From CBDCVN01 sp965223585 (lineage in GTDB: Bacteria; Deinococcota; Deinococci; Deinococcales; Trueperaceae): DNA of 64,000 nt. Both the position numbers and the translations under genes were made by a program. The notes under the pieces were generated by a model. The model worked only from the letters and a program-made list of their open reading frames with translations. It did no database searches and was not told the DNA's origin. Below are positions 1 to 8,610 of the stretch, in pieces. The DNA is taken from assembly GCA_965223585.1 (NCBI GenBank), contig CBDCWW010000022.1, forward strand, positions 620,001-684,000. The letters are read 5' to 3'. The stretch's first letter is position 1; the number at the start of each line of letters is the position of its first letter.

Positions 1-1
1 G

Positions 2-328
2 CAGATAATATACAAGTTGTGTAGAGAAAAAGATAGAGTAGAGGTGTTAGAACTGAACATAAGAAAGGATCATGTACACATGTTGGTATCAATCCCACCA
101 AAATATTCCGTGTCAGGGATAATGGGCTTTATCAAGGGAAAGTCAGCAATAAACATGCTAAAGATGTATGGAAGGAAGTTAAGAGGATATCCGCAAAAGA
201 GCTTATGGAGTAGAGGATATTGTGTAAGCACAGTAGGGTTAGATGAACAAAAGATAAGGAAGTATATACGTTGGCAAGAGCAGAAGGAAAGAGCATTAGA
301 GGCACAACAGAGGAGCCTATTTGAGTAG
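2..328 (+). CDS. tnpA: IS200/IS605-family Y1 transposase TnpA, 5' end outside window
   Basis: The reading frame is open to the left window edge, so only the C-terminal ~109 residues are seen (the family is usually 130-155). TnpA is a single-strand HUH/Y1 transposase that nicks and joins element ends. Seen here are the HUH motif in KDHVHMLVSIPP, the downstream GYIKGKSA-like block (GFIKGKSA), and the catalytic tyrosine region KYIRWQEQ near the C-terminus. It ends in LFE. Two hairpins follow directly, as expected at an IS200/IS605 right end. No TnpB lies downstream, so this is an IS200-type arrangement unless tnpB lies left of the window. Family identity is secure. Confidence 0.9.
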   Translation, partial: QIIYKLCREKDRVEVLELNIRKDHVHMLVSIPPKYSVSGIMGFIKGKSAINMLKMYGRKLRGYPQKSLWSRGYCVSTVGLDEQKIRKYIRWQEQKERALEAQQRSLFE

Positions 329-399
329 TATCGGGCACTAGCGTCCGATACCCCTTCTAGGGGTTAACAAAACAAGCCACCACCTCTGGTGGTGGTTTT
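329..399 (+). terminator. IS200/IS605 right-end hairpins and rho-independent terminator
   Basis: TATCGG (329-334) pairs with CCGATA (345-350), giving a subterminal hairpin of the kind TnpA recognises. It is followed by CCCC/GGGG around 351-363. CCACCACC (377-384) then pairs with GGTGGTGG (388-395) over a TCT loop and runs into TTTT, a textbook intrinsic terminator. The exact right cleavage site is not resolved. Confidence 0.65.
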
Positions 400-480
400 A
401 TGACTGTATTAGGGCTATCTTGTTTCTGCTCTTTTATGCTTTTTATGTTAACGTTTTCAGAAAACTAGTATAAGTGTAGT

Positions 481-786
481 CTGGAATTACGCACCCCTTA
501 AAGAATCAGTTCCAGACAAGATATTTCTCATATGCCTTTGTGAAGATGTGTTCAGGAATAGTTTATCCTCTTAAAATGTAAACACTGTTCCAAACAGATT
601 TAGGTATAATCTGAAGGAAAGTATAAGTGTAAAATTACCTCAAAAAGTTTTAAGAGGCATTTTGAGGTGGGTAAAATCACTGTGCAGGAAACCATAAAAA
701 TGATTTTGCTTCAGGGACACATCTTTTGGTGCGTGATTGATAAAAACCTTTATCCAGACGAATCATTAAAACTTGCGTAATTCCAG
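481..786. mobile_element. 306-bp MITE, copy 1
   Basis: This non-coding element is bounded by perfect 13-bp terminal inverted repeats, CTGGAATTACGCA at 481-493 and TGCGTAATTCCAG at 774-786. A 6-bp target duplication TGTAGT flanks it (475-480 and 787-792). A second copy of the same length and nearly identical sequence is at 8611-8916 with a different target duplication. There is no transposase inside, so it must be moved in trans. No element in this window has matching ends. Confidence 0.9.
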
Positions 787-815
787 TGTAGTAAGACAGT
801 GTTAGGCTAAATACT

Positions 816-1064
816 ATGAAGAGTTTTTAGCTCAAAGTATCTCCAGTACTTGTTACCCTTTGTTTCGCTTTAACCATGTGGTTGGCAACAGTGCTGTTAC
901 CATCCCTTGTCTATTCTCTACCCTTAGCTAGTGTTTTGTCACTTGGTTTTTCTGCCACAGGTATCTTTTTTGTGCTTGCAGGTGTAATAAGCTTTCGAAA
1001 AGCAAAAACCACTGTAAACCCTACGCAGCCGAATGCCAGTTCAGCATTGGAGATTTCAAACTAG
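816..1064 (+). pseudogene. isoprenylcysteine carboxyl methyltransferase-family remnant
   Basis: The frame starts ATG AAG AGT TTT and then hits TAG at 828-830. It resumes in frame as LKVSPVLVTLCFALTMW, continues through a second hydrophobic stretch (VLSLGFSATGIFFVLAGV), and reaches FRKAKTTVNPTQPNASS. That pattern is typical of the N-terminal half of ICMT/phospholipid methyltransferase-like membrane proteins. The next block of the family (SGIYR..RNPMY) is missing and the frame ends in unrelated residues. It therefore carries both a nonsense mutation and a 3' truncation. The family call rests on recognition of the N-terminal half only. The MITE ends 29 bp upstream. Confidence 0.6.
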
Positions 1065-1161
1065 GCAAACTTCTTGGCGGTTGCGCGCCTTGTTTGATGG
1101 CTAAACTATTGCATAAACAATCTAATTTGTCAACGATTCAATCAAAATAAATCCCTAATGG

Positions 1162-1190
1162 TTGACATATTAGTGCAGAACATACTAATT
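1162..1190 (+). promoter_or_regulatory. promoter with overlapping operator-like inverted repeat
   Basis: TTGACA at 1162-1167 is followed 15-17 nt later by a -10-like TACTAA/CTAATT (1183-1190), just upstream of the HTH gene start at 1199. ATTAGT (1169-1174) and ACTAAT (1184-1189) form a perfect inverted repeat with a 9-nt spacer inside the promoter. Autoregulation by the HTH protein is an inference. Confidence 0.5.
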
Positions 1191-1404
1191 TTATTAATAT
1201 GAGGCATATGACCGATAATTTTCGTAGAGAGATAAAGTCGTTTATTGTTTTAAACGAAGATGCTAATCAAGGAGAACTAGCTGAAAGCATAGGAATTTCT
1301 AGGCAGTATCTAAATAAGGTACTTAATGGGCATAGTGGTAAGATGCCTGCTGTTTGGGAAAAACTATTGGATAAATTAGATATGACAGTTATGCCTATCC
1401 CAAA

Positions 1405-2996
1405 TTCAAAACCGTACACTCTTCACCCTTTGCAGGAAACGAATTGCGTACCCAAGGCAATTATAGATACTCAAAAAAGACCTCAATTTCTATCTGTTTT
1501 CTAAATTTGATTTTAGTTATTGATTTAGCTCGTTACTTTTTTGCAAAACCTGCTCTTCAATCCAACAAAAAATGAGAGAAAATGTCTATTATGAGCCTTT
1601 TATTTGTCATGACTTCTTCATATGGATATGACCTCACCTAGCACTGCTTTTCTGAGAGACTTTCAAACACTGCTTTGAAGCTAACTTCTTTGTTTTTTAG
1701 ATTACTAGGCTTTTAAATCCATGCACTTTCCTCCCAAAATTCTGGTAGCTCTAATAGCCCTTCTGGTAAAGGCATTGCACATTCTAGTAGATACTCTAAG
1801 TATTTCTTCCCTAACTGAAATAGGCTCAGTACCCTTCTGTCTTTCCTTCTAAATTGCCCCTCCTTCCCTTCTTTTCTTGCTACAGATCCTAAATATACTA
1901 TCCAGATGTATGCAAAACACGCTACCAGTAAAAGCTTTTCTAGCCTCTTGGGATTCTTTATTCGCGTTTTGTGTATGTTAAATCCTCTTGATTTCTCATC
2001 TGAAAAAAATGTCTCTATCAAACTCCTCTTTCTATACAGCTCACATGCCTCTTCTGTTAACTCCACATTTGTTACTAAATATATTGGCTCTTTATACTCT
2101 TTGCCCCACCACGCTATTATTTGTACTGGCCCATACCTCTCATTCGTGTACTCTATCCCTTCTACACTTACTTGCCCTCCCTCTTGGAATATGTCTTCTG
2201 GTTTGAATGGCTCGTTTTCTCCTTCCTCATAACAATTGATGTTTTTTGCTGCTCTTAGTATATATTCCCACTTGTACTCTTCACATTTCTTTTGGAACTC
2301 TACTCCATCAAACTCGCTGTCACCCACTACTACCACATCTAATTTCTTGTCTAAACCCTCTTCTAATTCTTGCACTAACTCGTATAACTCCTCTAGTAAA
2401 GCTATATGTTCTGCTTCACTAAAGCTTCCTTTGTTCCCTTCTCTTACTTTCCAAATTACTGGTAATGCTCTTCCTTGGTATATCACACTTATCATCAGTA
2501 CTGCACAATGTTTCCCTAAACTACTTGTATCTATTGTGAATATTAAGCTTGTTTTACTTATCCCTGCTAGTATTTCTTTGATGTAAGGGAAGTACATCGT
2601 TTCTTTATTGACAGCTTTATTCCTCAACCAACGATTAAATCGCTTTGTTCGGCTTTCTGTTTTACTATTTTTATGTTTTGTGCTCTTATCTGCCATTTCA
2701 TCCAACGCTATTTTTCCTGATCGAACTAGCCCTGTTATCATCAAGGCAAAAACTATTAATCGCCTCGATGATTGACCTGATATGTTTTTTTGTGCAAACT
2801 GCTTGAGTGTAGCGAATATTCTGTTATATGATTTTTGAGAATAACTCATGCCCTGCATTAATCATGTTTCAAGTAATTTTGCAATACCCTTGAAGCTCAA
2901 TGTGGGGCTTTTTTATTTCGATCTGATCTACCCTTGGTTGACTTTCGCCCTTGCCCTTTGGTGTTTCCTCAATTCAAAAAAGTGTACGGTTTTGAA
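1405..2996 (-). mobile_element. IS4-family insertion sequence, 1,592 bp, copy 1
   Basis: The ends are inverted repeats starting TTCAAAACCGTACACT (1405) and ending in its complement at 2996. An 8-bp target duplication ATCCCAAA flanks the element (1397-1404 and 2997-3004). It has one transposase gene on the minus strand. The second copy at 21043-22634 has the same length and an identical predicted protein, so both insertions are recent. Spacing and structure fit IS4-type elements. Confidence 0.93.
1713..2858 (-). CDS. IS4-family DDE transposase (copy 1)
   Basis: This is a 381-residue DDE transposase catalysing cut-and-paste movement of the surrounding IS. The first acidic motif is in IDTSSLG (~110), the second in VVVGDSEFDG (~178), and the C-terminal block YRKRSLIETFFSDEK matches the Y-(2)-R-(3)-E-(6)-K signature that defines IS4 transposases. 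Length is normal for the family and the frame is intact, so it is probably active. It is identical in predicted sequence to 21351-22496. About 300 bp of non-coding sequence lies between its stop and the left IS end. Confidence 0.93.
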   Translation of the reverse strand: MQGMSYSQKSYNRIFATLKQFAQKNISGQSSRRLIVFALMITGLVRSGKIALDEMADKSTKHKNSKTESRTKRFNRWLRNKAVNKETMYFPYIKEILAGISKTSLIFTIDTSSLGKHCAVLMISVIYQGRALPVIWKVREGNKGSFSEAEHIALLEELYELVQELEEGLDKKLDVVVVGDSEFDGVEFQKKCEEYKWEYILRAAKNINCYEEGENEPFKPEDIFQEGGQVSVEGIEYTNERYGPVQIIAWWGKEYKEPIYLVTNVELTEEACELYRKRSLIETFFSDEKSRGFNIHKTRIKNPKRLEKLLLVACFAYIWIVYLGSVARKEGKEGQFRRKDRRVLSLFQLGKKYLEYLLECAMPLPEGLLELPEFWEESAWI

Positions 2997-3235
2997 ATCC
3001 CAAAAGATAAGATAGGCGATGTCAAGAGGGCATTAGTTGATTAACGGATAAACAAAAGCCCTATACAACTCGAGCACTGAACATATAAAAATTAGATAGG
3101 TTAACTGATCAAAAAAAACGTTTAAGGCAAATCTTAGAACTTTAGTTTAGTTAGGAAGCATTTATGTTTGAAAAAACTAGAATTATATGCACCTATTTGG
3201 GCGTACCATAATGGTTAGCGCTCTTTAGAAATCGT

Positions 3236-3433
3236 ATGAATTTAGACTTTCGTAATGCAACAGAAATTGATATCTCGAATCTCATCAAGCTGCTTGCTGA
3301 TGATGATTTGGGAGTTAAAAGAGAAGATATCTCCACACCATTGAAGTTGTTTAGAAATATTACAATTTTTCAGTATATGGTGGATGTAAGGCACAACATT
3401 GATAGTTGTTCATGTGCAACATTATCTCAATAA
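3236..3433 (+). pseudogene. GNAT acetyltransferase N-terminal remnant
   Basis: The first ~37 residues (FRNATEIDISNLIKLLADDD, then GVKREDISTPL) match the start of GNAT N-acetyltransferases. After that the frame drifts into unrelated residues and ends at 65 residues, against a usual ~150. The acetyl-CoA-binding motif (Q/RxxGxG/A) is absent. The 3' end overlaps the next gene. It is interpreted as a deletion remnant; no ribosome-binding site is visible. Confidence 0.6.
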
Positions 3434-3692
3434 AGAAGGAGTTGACTACTTTCCTAAGTGGTTAGAAAGTGTTGCAAACACTATTCAGACATTCGAGGGG
3501 TTTGTAACCATTTCCCAACTAACTGATGTGGAAAATAAGGAAGCGTGCCACTTGCTATTGATGTTTGACTCATTACCACAGTTACGAAATTGGGCAAAAA
3601 GTCAGGAGCATGACGACCTAATAGCAAAATTTGCTCCTTATAGATTAAGAAAGCAAACATCTGAGGTTTATGAAAAGCATGCTGATTTATGA
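3399..3692 (+). CDS. ABM-like (dimeric alpha-beta barrel) small protein
   Basis: This 97-residue protein begins with TTG at 3399; AAGG seven bases upstream supports that start and an in-frame stop precludes an earlier one. The pattern IVVHVQHYL...FPKWLESVANTIQTFEGFVT...HLLLMFDSLPQLRNWAKS resembles antibiotic-biosynthesis monooxygenase (ABM) folds. Members act as small monooxygenases or heme-degrading enzymes, or have no known activity. No cofactor residue can be assigned, so the substrate is unknown. It lies just after the GNAT scrap and before the DUF5946 gene. Confidence 0.55.
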   Translation: MIVVHVQHYLNKEGVDYFPKWLESVANTIQTFEGFVTISQLTDVENKEACHLLLMFDSLPQLRNWAKSQEHDDLIAKFAPYRLRKQTSEVYEKHADL

Positions 3693-3708
3693 ACCTTAAA
3701 GGAATAAA

Positions 3709-4209
3709 ATGGACTCTGAAATAAAAACATGTAAATGTTTTAGTTGTGGAGGGGTGTTTCCTGATATAGAAGGATCAGTACACCGTTATATGCAATCCTC
3801 CCCGGGTTGTTGGTCTGTCTATGGTCAAATCCTCGCTCGAGAATACAGCAACACTTCGTATTTTGAAGTTCATCGCTTAACTGTTGATGCCTACGCTGTA
3901 CAACATCCCGGTTCAACTGACCGTCAAAGTATACAATCTGTTGGTCTACATTTGATTCGGCTTTGTCTATTCCTCGAGCATGGACTAACTGCAGAAAATG
4001 CAAATAATGCAATGTTAGAAGCTGGGAAGCGTAAACATTCTTTTATTTACTTAGAAAGGCCACTGTCTCTTGGCTCGATTACAGCAGCAGATGTTGCAAC
4101 AGCCAAATCAGTTGATGAGCACAAAACAATGGTTAGGGCATGGGCACAAGATTCATGGGAAGCATGGTCCATGCACCACGATATAATAAAATCATGGCTA
4201 CCTGTCTAA
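3709..4209 (+). CDS. DUF5946 family protein
   Basis: This 166-residue protein has a good ribosome-binding site (AAAGGA, 5 nt before ATG). The N-terminal CFSCGGVFPDIEG, then HRYMQSSPGCW and VHRLTVDAYAVQHPG, is characteristic of DUF5946. The paired cysteines (CxC..C at 8-13) suggest a metal site. No biochemical role is known to me. The C-terminus is Trp-rich (WAQDSWEAWSMHHD). It carries two CTCGAG motifs, so it looks native. It may be co-transcribed with the ABM-like gene 16 bp upstream. Confidence 0.75.
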   Translation: MDSEIKTCKCFSCGGVFPDIEGSVHRYMQSSPGCWSVYGQILAREYSNTSYFEVHRLTVDAYAVQHPGSTDRQSIQSVGLHLIRLCLFLEHGLTAENANNAMLEAGKRKHSFIYLERPLSLGSITAADVATAKSVDEHKTMVRAWAQDSWEAWSMHHDIIKSWLPV

Positions 4210-4242
4210 CTCGGCGGCGTGTATAAGTTGAAGTAGCATTAG

Positions 4243-4605
4243 ATGTCTATGTCTAAATTTCATCGAAGCCAATTTATTAAAGAGGTAAAGATAGTTTTCC
4301 CCGAACTTACCTCAGACATCAATGCTGAAGAAGGATTACTTCACTTAGAGATGGGAGTTATTAGAAAATTTGCTCAGCATTTAATTGACACAGGTCAGCG
4401 TGAAAAGCTTGTTAGGTGTTTCTCATTAGTTGAGCAATTCAACAAGTTTGGGAATGCTAAGTTGAAAGATGCTATTGATGTTTCGTTTGTTGAGGATTTA
4501 AATTTCAGTGCTACAAAGAAAAAAAGTCGTGAGTGGGCGTGGGAACTACTTCCAGATTCTCTGAAAGAGCTATACATTAGTTTTCATGGTTCACCCAACG
4601 TTTAA
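4243..4605 (+). CDS. hypothetical protein, DUF7674-like
   Basis: This 120-residue soluble, mainly helical protein is not securely recognised. The layout FIKEVKIVFPELTSDIN, GLLHLEMGVIRKFAQHLID, CFSLVEQF and a C-terminal W-x-LLPDSLKELY resembles small DUF7674-type proteins of unknown function. There are no catalytic motifs or membrane segments. ATG at 4243 is used; ATG at 4249 is equally possible and neither has a clear ribosome-binding site. It follows the DUF5946 gene by 33 bp in the same direction. Confidence 0.5.
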   Translation: MSMSKFHRSQFIKEVKIVFPELTSDINAEEGLLHLEMGVIRKFAQHLIDTGQREKLVRCFSLVEQFNKFGNAKLKDAIDVSFVEDLNFSATKKKSREWAWELLPDSLKELYISFHGSPNV

Positions 4606-4621
4606 TTCATATAATTGCTCA

Positions 4622-5110
4622 ATGGACTGGCGTTACAGACTTCTACGAATTGATAGCCAAGCAGGTATAACCGTTGGAATGGCAGCACTTCTGCTCAGTA
4701 ACTGGCTTGATGAATGGTATCAACTTCCCCTAAATTTCATATATTTCCTTGCTCTGGTCAACATAGCCTACGGATGTTGCTCATTCTCCCTACTAGTAAG
4801 GAGAAAAAGACCCAAAAACCTCATAATGCTACTTGTCGTGGCGAATCTAACATGGGCTTTGCTTTGTTTACGCTGGGTATTTGTTTTCAGTCAAACAGCT
4901 AGTCCTTTTGGGCTTGCTCATTTGCTATTAGAGGCTTTATTTGTGGGTGGTTTGGCTTGCTTGGAATGGCGATGGCGAGAGCTACTCCAAACGAATCCAA
5001 CCCACAATGAACAACTTGCTAAAGAGGCACAAAAACTACTACCAAAAGAAGAGCATGCTCTTGCTGAGGAAGGCTTAGCTCAAAGTATGGATACTTGGGA
5101 TGAATACTAG
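4622..5110 (+). CDS. four-helix membrane protein of unknown function
   Basis: The protein is 162 residues from ATG 4622 (MDWRYRLLRID). An upstream in-frame start at 4586 would overlap the previous gene and adds a polar, unconvincing N-terminus. Four hydrophobic segments are visible: GITVGMAALLLSNWL, LNFIYFLALVNIAYG, LIMLLVVANLTWALLCL and LAHLLLEALFVGGLACL. They are followed by a charged cytoplasm-like tail rich in Glu and Lys. No family is recognised and there is no ribosome-binding site. Confidence 0.55.
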   Translation: MDWRYRLLRIDSQAGITVGMAALLLSNWLDEWYQLPLNFIYFLALVNIAYGCCSFSLLVRRKRPKNLIMLLVVANLTWALLCLRWVFVFSQTASPFGLAHLLLEALFVGGLACLEWRWRELLQTNPTHNEQLAKEAQKLLPKEEHALAEEGLAQSMDTWDEY

Positions 5111-5138
5111 CTATGGCAAACTTAAGTCATGGTTGTAT

Positions 5139-5426
5139 TTACCCAAAACGAATATTCTTTTCATTTTCAAGATCAAAAGCTTGTATCTTGGTTGGGTCAA
5201 CTATCAGTTCAACTTGATCACCGGGTTTTGCCATCAACTGTGGACCTAGGCGAGCAACAATATTTTGGTCACCATCTACAGAAGCAATAACCATCGTTTC
5301 AGCACCCAAAGGTTCAATCACTTCAGCAGTAGCTTTAATGCTGTTGTTACCTTCAAGCTCACCTCTTAAATGGAGATTTTCTGGGCGAATACCTAGGGAA
5401 CTTTCCGGGCTCTCAAAGAACTCAGC
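5139..5426 (-). pseudogene. MalK/UgpC-type ABC ATPase, C-terminal (TOBE) scrap
   Basis: Read on the minus strand from 5426, the frame gives ESPESSLGIRPENLHLRGEL and later IEPLGAETMVIASVDGDQN, QVELIVDPTKIQAFDLENEK and a normal C-terminus. This is the regulatory TOBE region of sugar-importer ATPases (MalK/UgpC type). The nucleotide-binding domain is completely absent. The fragment is only ~95 residues and has no start. It abuts a LacI-family fragment on the other strand, suggesting a lost carbohydrate-uptake locus. Confidence 0.8.
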
Positions 5427-5684
5427 CTAGATATTCCTCATGATGTATCCCTGTTAAGTTTTGATAATTACCCGTGGACCAGTCTTGTTGACCCGCCAAT
5501 AAGTGTGATTGAACAACCTGTTGAGCTTATGGCAAAAGCTGCAATAAATATGGTCTTTGAACACATTCAAATGCCTGAAAAGGAAAGTGAGCATCTGCGC
5601 TTTTCTGGTACACTCATTAGTCGGGACAGTGTACGAAAGATAGAGACCGCTAAAAACTTGGGCTATCAGGATTCCCTCTCTTAG
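5427..5684 (+). pseudogene. LacI-family repressor, C-terminal scrap
   Basis: The plus frame from 5427 reads LDIPHDVSLLSFDNYPWTSL, then VDPPISVIEQPVELMAKAA and SGTLISRDSV before a stop at 5684. This matches the C-terminal effector-binding half of LacI/GalR repressors (the IPxDVSlxxFDD and QPxxxMG blocks). The DNA-binding and N-terminal sugar-binding parts are absent. It begins exactly where the MalK scrap ends, so a deletion fused two genes of one sugar locus. Confidence 0.75.
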
Positions 5685-5953
5685 CTCCATAACGATACTT
5701 AGGTTCTAAGTCTCTCAAACAGTTTACTGAACAACGTCTAGCATAGTAAGTTAAGGTATGTTGATAACTTTATTGTAAACAAGGAAGCTCGAGACCAATG
5801 GAAATCCTAGATGGTTTGCTTAAGTCTTGAGATAATTATAGAATGAGCTTGCCTTAAAAGGATGTATAAATATAAGAGAAAACCTATCTGCAAGAAGAAA
5901 AAGTGCTTTAACTCGAGCACCCCAAAAGTGATGCCTAAAAGAGAGGAATCACC

Positions 5954-7342
5954 ATGAATAACATTTTTTTTGGACTCTATCAATTTTTAAAATTCGTTAT
6001 TATTTTTAGTTTACTAGGCTTTGCTTATGCTCAGGAAACTCCTGCTTCAAAACCAGTTGACCTAAGTCATTTTCAAGGGAAATGGACTTCTGAAAGTAGG
6101 CCCAATGATGTTTTAATCTTTACTAAACGAAAAGGACGTGTGGGTGAGGAAGTAGGTTTTTGGCATGGCCCTAATATTCCCTGCTTTACCAAGCTAACTT
6201 TGAATTCCTCACCCAGAAAAGCAAAACCATTGTCTATAGAGATAAATGAAGAAATTGTGCTTGCACCACAAGGAAATTGCCTTATTAGTTCATTTACCTT
6301 GACAAAAAAGCAAGGGCAAGAGCAAATCCAAGTTGTATATGACTCTTCTGATATTGAGGGCACATACTTTAAACGTGACAAGAGATTTGTGACAGATCAA
6401 GCAGAATTAGAATCTCTTGCTCAAGAATTAAAAGAAAGCGAAGTTTACAATGCTGTAAGTAATAATGATCCAGACAATTCCACCGACCCTTCTGAAACTG
6501 ATCAGCTTCCCTTTACAGGTACGCTCACGCTTGATGAATATGATTGGTTTAGTACAACAGCTTATTTAGGGGTTATTGATATTAATATAGCTTCTGGATC
6601 TAAAAAACGTATTTTAAATGGAAAGAAGCCTTGGCGACATGAAAGTGGCAAGGTTGTTTATTTACAAGGTTGTAGTGACAGGGTTACTAGAGTCATGCTC
6701 GCTGATGAGAAAGGACTTTCTGTTCAAATTACGCCATGTAGCAGTGAGATAGATAATCCCGGCTATTCACCTACAGACTTCAGCTTCTCAAGGCTTTCAC
6801 CTGACCAAAAGAAGGTTGCTGTAGAGGTTTACTACTACTGGGATAATGGCTATCTTTATAGCACAATGATTTTCAATGTTGATCAGACCTTGTTAGCAAC
6901 CCATGAAGGATTTTATGCGCCAACTTGGTTACCAGATGGTCGCCTGTTGCTTACAGGAGAAGGTTTTTATCTAACAGACAATGATTTGCAAGATCTGACT
7001 CGTATAGATAGTGGGCAGTTAACAGGGCCAGTGAATAATCCTGATGTGCACCCCTCAGGAAACAGCATTATTTTTGAATACAATCAACAAATCTGGCAGA
7101 TGAATATCGATGGTAGTGATCTTCAGGAACGTGTCTATGCTGGCAAGTACCTAAGGTATCCTACATGGTCACCTGATGGGACAGCAATTGCCTATCTTGC
7201 TAAAGTGCAACAAGATTACTATGATAGAGCTATTTATTTTACTGATCTGGTTAATTCAAAAAGCTATGCCTTGAATTTAGAACCTGTACTTGGATCAAGT
7301 TCTAGCATCGTTCCTAATGGACCTCTTAGTTGGAGGGAATAG
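5954..7342 (+). CDS. secreted TolB/WD40-like beta-propeller protein
   Basis: This 462-residue protein has a signal peptide (hydrophobic core ~8-24, cleavage after AYA-Q) and the ribosome-binding site GAGAGGAATC. The N-terminal ~150 residues form an unrecognised domain with two cysteines. From about 185 on there are propeller-like repeats, including SPDQKKVAVEVYYY, APTWLPDGRLLLTGEG, DVHPSGNSIIFEYN and YPTWSPDGTAIAYLA, as in TolB/PD40 proteins. Proteins of this kind sit in the periplasm or cell surface and usually bind other proteins. There is no transport partner nearby, so the role is unknown. Confidence 0.7.
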   Translation: MNNIFFGLYQFLKFVIIFSLLGFAYAQETPASKPVDLSHFQGKWTSESRPNDVLIFTKRKGRVGEEVGFWHGPNIPCFTKLTLNSSPRKAKPLSIEINEEIVLAPQGNCLISSFTLTKKQGQEQIQVVYDSSDIEGTYFKRDKRFVTDQAELESLAQELKESEVYNAVSNNDPDNSTDPSETDQLPFTGTLTLDEYDWFSTTAYLGVIDINIASGSKKRILNGKKPWRHESGKVVYLQGCSDRVTRVMLADEKGLSVQITPCSSEIDNPGYSPTDFSFSRLSPDQKKVAVEVYYYWDNGYLYSTMIFNVDQTLLATHEGFYAPTWLPDGRLLLTGEGFYLTDNDLQDLTRIDSGQLTGPVNNPDVHPSGNSIIFEYNQQIWQMNIDGSDLQERVYAGKYLRYPTWSPDGTAIAYLAKVQQDYYDRAIYFTDLVNSKSYALNLEPVLGSSSSIVPNGPLSWRE

Positions 7343-7659
7343 CCTATGCTGGCATTGGTCCAGCCTGAGTTACTCATTCACCCTAACTTAGACAAGCAGT
7401 TTGGAGCTGAGGATTTTCTTCGGGCGGAAGGGGCCACCTAAATTAGCCCCGTTACCGGGGCCAACACTTGTGAGGAAAAAGCTCATGAATTGTTTTGTGT
7501 TAGGGTAGACTCAGAAACTTCAGATTGGAGGTATCTCACCTTCAATCATTTTAAATTCAACTTCAATAATTTCATATTTATGTTTAGATTTTATTTAGAT
7601 ATGCTTTAAAGAGCTATTGTATGGACACCTGAGCCCTTAGTGTCAACTCATGCAAAGTT
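7343..7659. other. intergenic, no supported gene
   Basis: A 31-codon frame at 7346-7441 has no support. A GCCCCG/CGGGGC hairpin at 7446-7461 could end transcription from the propeller gene but lacks a T tract. The rest is AT-rich with nothing recognised. Confidence 0.4.
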
Positions 7660-7884
7660 TTAGTAAAGCTTTGTACCAACTACCTCAGATTCGTCAATTC
7701 CACAATGCATACTTAAACTATCCACTTGACCTTGTTGATTACGCTGAAACTCTAAAGTTGTACTTAGTGCAGGGGAATCAAAAGTAGTTCCCTCAACATG
7801 AATGATTTCTGTTCTTGGTTGCACTGCAGATTCAGCAAACAATTGATGCCCCTCTAAAGTAACAAAAAACGATGAGATTATAAA
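7660..7884 (-). pseudogene. DUF3471-like C-terminal scrap of a serine-hydrolase gene
   Basis: The minus frame reads VTLEGHQLFAESAVQPRTEI, then FDSPALSTTLEFQRNQQGQV and DSLSMHCG. This resembles the DUF3471 domain that follows beta-lactamase-like serine hydrolases (pattern VxxExgxLyaqxxGQPxxxI ... vxFxxdxxGkVxsl). No catalytic domain is present and an in-frame stop lies upstream. It is a small remnant; the family call is moderate. Confidence 0.5.
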
Positions 7885-7965
7885 TGACTATTAGCCAGTT
7901 GGACTATTCTAATCAAAAGGTTAGAATAGTCAGTCAGCAAAGTTTCTAATTTCTTTGGTTAGCAT

Positions 7966-8400
7966 TTATTCCTGATAAATATCAAATTCTATGGCAATCT
8001 TTTTCATGAGTTCCTTATTGGCGAAATCTTCCTCAGTCATTTTTGATAAACGCTCTAAATAGATATCAAATTGTCCATTTCGAAAAATCGTAAGCATTTT
8101 TCCGCCCTCTTTACACTTTGCTGCGTGCCAGATATTCGGAGGCACTGTGACTGTATCACCTGCTTTGGCAACAATGGTTTCGTCATCAAAGGTTAGTTCT
8201 AACTCCCCTTCTAGGATATAGAATACTTCTGTCATTACTTTGTGATGATGCCTAGCTAGAGCAAATCCGGGTTTCAAAGCATCTTCTACAAAACTTAGTT
8301 CGCCATTTGTATGTCGAGAAGAAAGTTTAATGAAGCAATGATCCTGAGAGTAATCATAACTAGTTCCCTCACCTTTTCTTACTATTTCTTTAGAGTTCAC
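7966..8400 (-). CDS. cupin-domain protein
   Basis: The start is taken as GTG at 8400 because AAAGGA lies 6 nt upstream. A longer frame from 8496 adds 32 residues without the cupin character. The product of 144 residues has cupin motif 1 (GFALARHHHKVMTEVFYILEG, with His-x-His-type metal ligands and Glu) and motif 2 (GDTVTVPPNIWHA). These small single-domain cupins bind a metal and act as dioxygenases, isomerases or sugar-binding proteins; which one cannot be told. The C-terminal ~45 residues are helical and charged. Confidence 0.8.
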   Translation of the reverse strand: MNSKEIVRKGEGTSYDYSQDHCFIKLSSRHTNGELSFVEDALKPGFALARHHHKVMTEVFYILEGELELTFDDETIVAKAGDTVTVPPNIWHAAKCKEGGKMLTIFRNGQFDIYLERLSKMTEEDFANKELMKKIAIEFDIYQE

Positions 8401-8610
8401 GTAATTCCTTTCTAGACGAGCAAAATAATACTCTAAGCAACTCTCTCGTTCCAAAGCTCTGCGCCTGTCCTTGTAAGGATCGGAATGCATACCCAAACGC
8501 TCTGTGTTTTGTTATGTTTGCAGGCTATTTTGCGTGACGCAGAGCGTTCAAGATAGGAGTTCCCAAGTAGAACTTGGAACTAGTAGGTTAACATTACGCT
8601 GTAATATTAA

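Larger units (their letters stand above)
1199..3044 (+). pseudogene. small XRE-like HTH regulator split by an IS4-family insertion
   Basis: Codons 1-69 lie at 1199-1404 and the last 13 codons plus stop at 3005-3044. The 1,592-bp IS between them duplicated ATCCCAAA. Removing the IS and one repeat restores an 81-residue frame ending IPKDKIGDVKRALVD. The protein contains a helix-turn-helix (GELAESIGISRQYLNKVLNG) and resembles small XRE-type regulators or antitoxins. As it stands the frame runs into IS sequence and ends at 1504 with 32 foreign residues after the HTH. DNA binding might survive, so loss of function is likely rather than certain. There is no adjacent toxin gene. Confidence 0.75.

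Noticed and set aside
8401..8496. Longer N-terminus for the cupin protein starting at 8496
   Set aside because: GTG at 8400 has a well-placed AAAGGA, and the extra residues do not fit the cupin family.
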